The position numbers and the translations under genes are program-made. Source: Trichoplax sp. H2 (lineage: Eukaryota; Placozoa; Uniplacotomia; Trichoplacea). From it: 64,000 nt of DNA. The stretch covers positions 248,001-312,000 of the forward strand of contig NOWV01000073.1 of NCBI GenBank assembly GCA_003344405.1, read 5' to 3'. The notes under the pieces are model-generated. The model worked only from the letters and a program-made list of their open reading frames with translations. It had not been told where the DNA came from and ran no database searches. Positions 57,001 through 64,000 of the stretch are shown here, in pieces (position 1 is the stretch's first letter; every line of letters starts with the position of its first letter).

Positions 57001-60000
57001 TTAATCACGGTAGCATTGAAAAGCGATAATAGATTTGACTATAATCTATTCAAGTGAAATCATTCTATTGGGTAAGAAAGGGAAAAAAGGAGGCCAATAA
57101 AAAGACTCTTTAAAAATTAATCAAGATACAAATAGAAAGCAAATAAATAAAGTGGGTAAATAAAATCATTTCACCTCGTATTCAGTCTACGAATAGAGCT
57201 GAATAATTACTTTAGTTGGAAAGAATTTCATGACTAGACTAAACATAGAATACTGCCAGTTGGACGATCTATGGATGAATGTTGTTTACATAAAATAAAA
57301 TAGAGGTAGAATCGAAAAATGATCCACTAATATGCTGACGAATATCCCAGCACTTTGTCATTTATTATTTATATAGCAAAATCCTAATCCTAAGCCTAAA
57401 CTCAAGTACTCATATGCTTGATTTATACCTACAGAATGGGTAAAATAAAGACATTTCTTCAAGTTTTGAGTGACAGTGTAGGAAAAAATTCCAATTCATA
57501 GAATCGATTCAAAAAAATGATGACGAGTAAAAACTGAATTTTCTACGAATAGCCAATGACAGTTATTTGCTAGCCACTATAATGGGTAATATTAGAACCT
57601 GCCCGGGATAAATTCCAACTCTGAATTTTAATCCAGTTTTAAGAGGAAATTAAATTCCTATTGACAGATTCCTTATGACCATGAACCTTCGAAGGTAGAC
57701 TAAAATGATTCAAATTCAATCGAGAGCATTTTAACCATTGGAATCACTCAAACTATAGCATGTCAAGAGTAAATTTCAATTCCTGATCTTCCAGTTTGAT
57801 GATGAAATAAAAATTATGACTATATGTAGTTTCCTTCATTATCACGATAACATCGTGAAATTGATAGGGATACCGTCAAAGTAGATGTAAAATATTTCAA
57901 ATATACGGATATTTTAGCGATTGAAATTAGTATTATAATCACTTGTCAAGAACAAACTCCAATTTTGGATTCCAGCCCAGTTTTAAGAAGAAGCAAAACT
58001 TGTATCAACAGATTCCTTCATGATAATAAACTACTACGTCCTTGTCTGTAGAGAAAATAAAATCTGTAAAAGAGTATCTACAGATTCCTCCATGAGAATA
58101 GACATGTGTGCCGTAAAGTTAAATATTTCTAATGGAATCAAGATCGGCTTTAAGCGATTAAAGTCAGTAATATAACATGCCAAGAACTAACTCAAATTCA
58201 ACGAATTTAAAATGTCTTATTTCACTTCATCCTTGAAATATTAAAATGAACATTTAATATCTAGCGGTACATTTTTAGCTGTTTGATTCTGACTATCAAC
58301 AAGTACCGACGGTGCTTGGCAGTCGTCAAAGTTCACTCTAGCAGAATAATGCCTATTTGATTTTCTATTCCTAGTGCCAATTCTTCGAATAGTTAAATTA
58401 GTATTGAAGGATCTGCCTATTTAGCTTTCTATTCGTGGCACTAATTCTCCAGAGAATCATCTAACTTTGCTTTATTACTGTATACTTATATTCAATCTTT
58501 TATTAGTGGCGCTAATTTCCCACAGAGTCATCCAAGTTGATTAAGAGATTATATTACCTATTACCCATTTGATCTTCTATTAGTCATGCTAAATTTTCAA
58601 CTAGCTAAATTAGTTAGTTATTCGAGTATTTTTCTATTTGACCATCTCTTATATTATTAGTAGCACTGATTCTTCAGGTAGTTTTCAAGGTTTACTCGAA
58701 TATTATACGAACTACATACTGAATCTTCTATTACTAATTGAGTATCAATCTATCTGATCTTCTATTCGTTGCGCTAATTTTCCAGATAGTTGTCCCTGCA
58801 TGATGTTGCATATTTGATTTTCTATTAGTAATAAGTGGAAGATAGTGATCATAAATTCACTTGTGAGCAATATGATATGTTTGATCTTCTCTTTGGTCGA
58901 ATTGGTTCTTCAACTGATGAAATTAGCATTTGAATATCTGTAATAGTTTTATTCTGATTATAGCTATCAACAAGTAATTGGTGTATAGTAATTAACGTTT
59001 ACTCCAATATCATACTGTATATTTGATCTTCTGCAGAATTAGTCCAGTCGATTCTTGCAATGGATCTACCTGTAAAATATCATCACTTTCCCTTTTTCTA
59101 TCCTAGGCTTTCTGACTATGCAGAATTATTGCTAGCGACTGTATTCATATATGCAGGATATTTTATTCCATCCAAATCGGGTCATTTTTTTCCAAAGTAA
59201 TCATTTGCAATAATAAGTGTCTTTGTTATGCCTTACTTACCTACTATTTTGGTGATGGAAAGGAAGAAAGACAGTGGTAAAATTGATTTTAAAATAAATA
59301 TTAAATTAAATGATAGTGAGACTTTATATTGGTTAAGACTTCTAAACTAATCGTTGTCAATGTTGAGTTTTACTATTGAATTTGCTATCGTTTTCTTTCC
59401 TATATCGAGGATAGAAGCGGAGACGTTAAACAAGTTGATCGGAGATAATCCATGCTGATGTTGAATATGGATGACATTAATGAGTGGTCTACATCATTGA
59501 CTCTTCCATTAAGGGTAAAAATAGAGACGTGAAGTAAGTTGCATAGAGGTAAAACTCTTACAAGTTTATCGCGGCCTTTATGGTAATAATTTGATTAACT
59601 TTCTAGTAATACTTTGTCAATATTACTAACTTGACGATCATCAGTAAAATAAAGACATTAAACAAGTTATTTCCATCGTTTTACAATAATCATTTATCCA
59701 CATCATTAACTCTACGGTCAAGAGGGAAAGCAAAGACGTTGAACAAGTTCGCTGAAGGTAATTCTCATATTGGCTGATTATTAATATTACAATAATAATT
59801 TACCTCCATGCTACTCTACAATCAAGGATAAGAACGAATGCGTTAAGCTAATGAACCGAAGAGAATGCTCGTAAAGGCTGATCATAAGTTTTATAATAAT
59901 CCCTTTCCTACAATTAAGCATGAAATTAGTGTAGTGATCCAGTCCATTCACAAGGTGCTTTTCAACATTATCTATCTACTGTCAAAATTGAATGCAATTC

Positions 60001-60979
60001 CCACGTTTTGCTTCATCTTGGCGATTATACATGAAACGACAAACGAGCCTATTCCTTAAGGAATACTTTATTAAGGTTTAAGCATATTGGAAGGAAATCT
60101 AGTTCGATGTTGAGTTTTTATTAGTACATAATTTCTTATGCCTGGTCATCATAAGATCGATAGGGTAAAGTAACTCATGGAAGCCTAAAATTGACATTAA
60201 GTTGACACTCTATTTTACAGCTTTGTCTCCCATGTTGTTTCTTAAAATCCACGATGAAAAGGATAAATGTCAATCCAATTCCCATAAAACTGTTTGCCAT
60301 CCACTATCTTTCTAGTGTAATCACTGAATTGATCACAGTAGCTAATTAGATTGACTATCCGAATCTCTCTTTCCTCATGGCAAGCAGATATTTCGACTTT
60401 AATTGAATCAAGCTACCATTACAGATATTCTTTTGGCAGCAATTTTAAACAGTCAGATACTTTCTCTCTCTTGAACTTGAAAGTGAACTTTCCAACTAAA
60501 TGGAAGAAGGCAATGGAATAATAATCTTTGGGAGGAAATTATAGTCAGTCTGCCTTAATTGAATATACAATTCAATGATGCAATGATGGGGAGTGGGGGA
60601 ACTCATAAACAAAAATAGAGACAGTACAATGTCAATTTACTGTTCTCGTATAGATAGGCTAGAAAATGATTCAAAAAGGTTATGAAAATATTCGTAATAG
60701 GATTCATTTCATGACGCTATAGGGATAAGTGGGCACGAGTTTTGGACTTACCTTGGGTAGTAAATGGGCCACCCTTGCTCGGAGTTCATCTTGATTGTTT
60801 TGTAGCTGGTTAATTTGATGATTTGCAGTTTGTAATTTTTCTTGGCTACAGCTTAATTTCTCAGCTAGTTGATCACGTTCATGGATTAAATCAGTGAGTA
60901 ATTCTTCCATGCCTGGTCGTCTTGTGTTCTCATCATGAGTAGAATCGCTTTCTTCCATAATGGTAGCAATATCATCCAT
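45097..60979 (-). CDS. PPFIA-like: Liprin-alpha scaffold protein (about 1227 aa, complete)
   Basis: Liprin-alpha organises presynaptic active zones and cell-cortex/secretory sites, binding LAR-type phosphatases through its SAM domains. Coding exons (minus): 60979-60752, 52359-52264, 52043-51942, 51826-51665, 51585-51397, 51280-51209, 51135-51010, 50392-50246, 50147-49974, 49921-49838, 49739-49608, 49490-49428, 49350-49291, 49213-49158, 49064-48898, 48802-48655, 48521-48317, 48250-48185, 47736-47537, 47454-47201, 47080-47008, 46898-46817, 46735-46664, 46571-46446, 46363-46286, 46119-46022, 45949-45895, 45816-45774, 45679-45504, 45354-45307, 45198-45097. Coiled-coil hallmarks: [53 protein letters not shown] Ser-rich linker leads to three SAM domains: SAM1 ([28 protein letters not shown]), SAM2 ([26 protein letters not shown]), SAM3 ([27 protein letters not shown]-like GAVLALD). 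The tail [13 protein letters not shown] matches the vertebrate C-terminus. Uncertain: the donor of exon 50147-49974. Confidence 0.93.
47740..48180. repeat. ~60-70-bp minisatellite filling a liprin-alpha intron
   Basis: About seven degenerate copies of a unit with the core ATTYAGAGGAATAACTTGAG, preceded by GAATGYTCYATTCA-like sequence. The array takes up nearly all of the 448-bp intron between exons 48250-48185 and 47736-47537. Confidence 0.75.
50380..51000. repeat. ~155-bp tandem repeat spanning a liprin-alpha 3' splice site
   Basis: Four copies of a unit that on the plus strand begins TGTGCAAAAGTCTGTAAGAA-like. Starts lie near 50382, 50538, 50688 and 50846. The first copy is the real exon edge at 50392 (acceptor TTCTTACAG then ACTTTTGCACA on the coding strand). 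The other three are intronic copies with degenerate acceptors. Confidence 0.75.
52360..60751. other. 8.4-kb first coding intron of liprin-alpha, rich in minisatellites
   Basis: No exon with family support was found between the first and second coding exons. The intron holds several unrelated degenerate tandem arrays: about 52740-53180 (unit about 85 bp, core ATCTTGGGTAAAAATAGA), 53861-54560 (226-bp dimer), about 55560-56080 (unit roughly 65-95 bp, core GATGGAGATTAAA), about 57450-58200, about 58370-59050 (unit about 70 bp, core TTGATCTTCTATTAGT), and about 59410-59850 (unit about 105 bp, core AGACGTTAAACAAGTT). Open frames here are short and motif-free. Confidence 0.75.
53861..54560. repeat. 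226-bp dimeric higher-order repeat
   Basis: Two monomer types of about 112-115 bp alternate. Type a starts at 53861, 54084 and 54310, with GAAGAAATTCGATTTTCTCT and CTACCCTAAC. Type b starts at 53973, 54199 and 54425, with GAAGAAATTCAATTCTCT; the first two type b copies also carry CTCTATCCGGGATAATGTCA, which is altered in the third. Same-type monomers 226 bp apart are nearly identical, while a and b clearly differ, which is the definition of a higher-order array. A further degenerate monomer starts near 54545. Confidence 0.88.
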
Positions 60980-63900
60980 GTTCGATCAGTTAATAACTTT
61001 GGATTTACTTGATGTAATCGATGATACTGTTTAAAATAAAATTGTTTATCCACAAATATAAAGACGCCACGGTGGTTGATTTATGCAATTCTTATTTCAC
61101 TTAAAACGATGTAAATCTAATTGTGGATGGTCTACCGTGAAAGAGAGGAGTGATTTAAAGATCAAATAATTCAATTATAATAGATTGATCCAGCCGTCAA
61201 TATTAAAATCTTCCTTCCTGCTTCTGTTAATAATTTTTAGCAATATTGTAAAGATAGAAACTATAAAAAATGATCATGGATAGGCTAAAATGGACTAAAA
61301 TACCAAGCAAAATTGTAAAGGAGTAGCAATTTATTATGGATTCTTGTTGCTAATCTAATAGAAAAGACACCCAAGATTTAGGCAAATAAATCGATCTCTT
61401 TCTTGGAGTAAAGGATGAAAATCGGCAACACCAGTGTAATCGAGATAGAACTATTGGTGGTAATCATCATCGACTATAGAATTGACTAGAATTGAAAATT
61501 AAGTAAAGCTTAGTATTAATTTAATCAATATTTCAAAGCAAACAAGACAGAGTAACCTTTCATAAATTCATGGATCGCTATCCTATAAGTATTAAGATAA
61601 TGTTGAATAATTTTGATACGCTAAATTAAGAATACCATGTTTCAACTCTATTTTTAATGATATTATCAAATTATATCTACCATTCGCTTCTTCTATAATT
61701 AATTGATAATAGCTCTATCCTTGTGAGTAGCAAGATAGAGTAGAGTCTATTTTTTTCGTCAATTTAAAAAACAATGTTTCCCACTCGATCATTCCTCTGT
61801 TTAAATCCTATCGTAGGAGTGGATACCTATGCTTTTCAATCCTTTAAACCAACAACTAGGGTTTCTGTGACTGTTCATATGGACTAGAAAATTATTTTTA
61901 GCCACTTTGCACCTCGAAATGGACTCTATGGTGGCTGTGAATTTACGACATCATTTAATAAAATATACCCGTCATGAATTCATTAAGAAATATATGTGTG
62001 TCATCATTGAATTGGAAATGAATTTTTTAAACTAAATTTGCAGTCCTATGTGGCCTTTAGCCATGTTTTAATTACATTAGCATTATTTATTTATTAAAAT
62101 TTTCTTTAATCCATTCAGTTAACAAGTATGAAATTGTCTGCTACAATTGAAAATTTCTATCAAATTATAGCTATACAGGATATGCAACGGCTTTAAATAA
62201 CATGAAAAAAATCTACTGTACTTTTGGCCATCTTCTCATCGAGCTCATGAGCTTGCCACTGAGAAAAGCAAAGATAAAATTGAAAAAATTAAACTGCATT
62301 GAAAACGATGCACGCGTAGTTTACTGGAATTGGAAGGATAGAATGAAACTTTTAATTTGGATTCTATTCATCAATCAATCGATGGGAATAAAAGTAATGG
62401 CAGAATAAAATAGGATCATTTCCATGCTTTAATATTATTACCCAACGTCTAGTTATTCCCAGTATTGAATGGCATAATAAAATTGGACATGGAGCTATCT
62501 CCTTTTATAACTTAATGACTACCCACGTAGGACTGGCATGATCGAAAGAACAATTTCAATTTTCAATCAAGAACTACTCGAGTAATTCCTGTTCACGCTA
62601 TGCTAGATAGATTACAACTGCGACCATTTTAACGGACGAAATGAATTTGCTATTATGATGATATTGATGAATTTAAAAAAGTAGGGGAGAGTTATGAACT
62701 ATTTTGCGGATAGTTTTTTAATATAGAATAATACTTCAGAGTTGTGCTTGATAGTACGGTAATAATCCTTGTCTAGAGTAATTTAGAACGCTTTCAATGA
62801 TGTCATTAAATGGCTGCTGTTTTGGCGATTTCCAATTAATTCAAGAGTGTATAAGTGTTACACCAAGAACTGGAGATAACTTGTATTATTTCCCTATTTC
62901 CATGTATGCTTGATAGTCATTACTTTCAAACGGAAAAAAAATGGAGACCGTTTCAATGATGAAGCAAGATTCTACTATGACGATCTTAAACAAATTCAAA
63001 TGTGTATGAGCAAAGTATTTTTAATTATTTCTTGATCAATTTAGAGCTGTACTTGATCATCATGATTGTCATATGGAAAAAAATGTAGATCTTTTTCAAT
63101 GATGCAATCAAGCTTCTACTGTAGCGATCTTGAACATATTCAAGTGTATATGAATGAAGTATTTTCAATCATTTCTCGATTAATTTAGAGCTGTGCTTGA
63201 TAGTCATTATTCTCATATGGAAAAAAAATGCCAAGCTGCTACTATAGCAATCTTCAAGAAATAAAAGAGTAATTGAATGTTACCATCGAAGTTGAAATTA
63301 TTTTTACCATTTCTCGATGCATGTAGAGCTGTTGTTGATGCTACAGTAATAATTATAATTCTGGCATAGAAAAAGGGAGATGGCTTTTAATGATGTAATC
63401 AAATTGCTACTATGGCAATGTTGAACAAATTGAAGAGTATAGGAGTGTTACCATAAGAATTGGAGATATTTTCTATCATTGCTGGATGCGTTGAAAGCTG
63501 TGCTTGAAATTAAGATCGTTTTCAATGATAGAACCAAATTGATACTATGGCGAACTTCAACAACTTCAATAGTATACCAAAGCTAGCATAGAATTGAAAT
63601 TTGTTTTCTATAATTAAAGCATTTCTACAATAGAATCGTACTATGATTACATTGAAATATACTACCGCTCATTTAAATCAATCCATTAACCTAAGTTTTT
63701 CTAGCATTTACCGCAAGACAATAACCATGTCAATATTACCATGCTGTCCATATGCCTGAAGATTTTGTAAATAATTTCAACCTCTTACTCCATCTTGCTA
63801 AACTGCTGTTGTTTGCATGCTAACATTATACCATAAGATAGTTTCAAGGTTTTACGAAAATTGGTATTTCTTTTCAATTTTAGTCGACTAGTCCTAGCGA

Positions 63901-64000
63901 TTAACCGCATGAACAGGCTATAATTGAATTAGGTAGAATATTGGATGGTCATCCATTGACAGAAGGCTAGGCTAAGACTATGGGTAAAGTGTATTTTCTA
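60980..64000. other. Region 5' of liprin-alpha coding start
   Basis: About 3 kb to the window end. It should contain the liprin-alpha 5' UTR and promoter, or a 5' non-coding intron. No coding exon recognised. A degenerate tandem array occupies about 62730-63590 (listed separately). Confidence 0.55.
62730..63590. repeat. ~140-167-bp degenerate tandem repeat, about 6 copies
   Basis: Copies are marked by AGAGCTGTGCTTGATAGTCA-like cores near 62733, 62900, 63043, 63187, 63327 and 63493. Each is followed by a TTTTCAATGATGCAATCAAG-like block and a GCGATCTTGAACAAATTCAA-like block. Divergence is high. Confidence 0.75.

Noticed and set aside
56393-60059. Short open frames in liprin-alpha intron 1 (56393-56590, 56728-56934, 59865-60059)
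   Set aside because: No motifs or conserved splice sites linking them to the liprin frame; the two flanking exons join in phase without them.
62202-62408. 68-codon open frame near the right end
   Set aside because: Low-complexity composition and no recognisable feature.

Overview
This is an AT-rich animal nuclear genome segment carrying eight protein-coding genes. Seven are split by short spliceosomal introns and one has a single coding exon. I rebuilt exon-intron structures by hand from splice sites, reading phase and protein-family motifs. The mix of bilaterian-like genes (liprin-alpha, LRRC56, a Dbl-type RhoGEF, GT10 fucosyltransferase), the compact gene spacing and the base composition fit a placozoan (Trichoplax/Hoilungia type). 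The organism call is an inference and was not tested by any search.

Layout. 1-9.5 kb: two same-strand (minus) pepsin/cathepsin-D-like secreted aspartic proteases. The left one is cut by the window start; the right one is complete (383 aa). 12.6-22.6 kb: two same-strand (plus) 4-coumarate:CoA-ligase/luciferase-like acyl-CoA synthetases, 533 aa each, with all eight coding exons identical in length. 26.5-27.8 kb: a single-exon alpha-1,3-fucosyltransferase (419 aa, plus). 31.0-35.3 kb: LRRC56 (557 aa, 15 exons, minus). 37.4-43.6 kb: a DH-PH RhoGEF (about 1084 aa, plus), divergent from LRRC56 and ending in a CaaX-like box. 45.1-61.0 kb: a complete liprin-alpha (about 1227 aa, 31 coding exons, minus) with an 8.4-kb first coding intron.

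How the genes relate. This is not an operon or a mobile island. It is an ordinary stretch of animal chromosome with two local tandem duplications (proteases, acyl-CoA synthetases). Plausible cellular roles are extracellular or lysosomal digestion (proteases), lipid or aromatic acid activation (synthetases), Golgi glycan fucosylation, cilium assembly (LRRC56), Rho GTPase control, and cortical/secretory scaffolding (liprin-alpha).

The most notable non-coding content is a series of distinct minisatellites. They lie inside introns (protease B intron 2, several liprin-alpha introns) and between genes, and include a 226-bp dimeric higher-order repeat and a nested 47-bp/263-323-bp tandem repeat. The most notable coding oddities are a GC-AG intron shared by both synthetase paralogs, signs of gene conversion over their 3' halves, and the terminal Cys-Ile-Ile-Ile of the RhoGEF. 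I found no convincing tRNA, rRNA, CRISPR array, prokaryotic gene or intact transposon.
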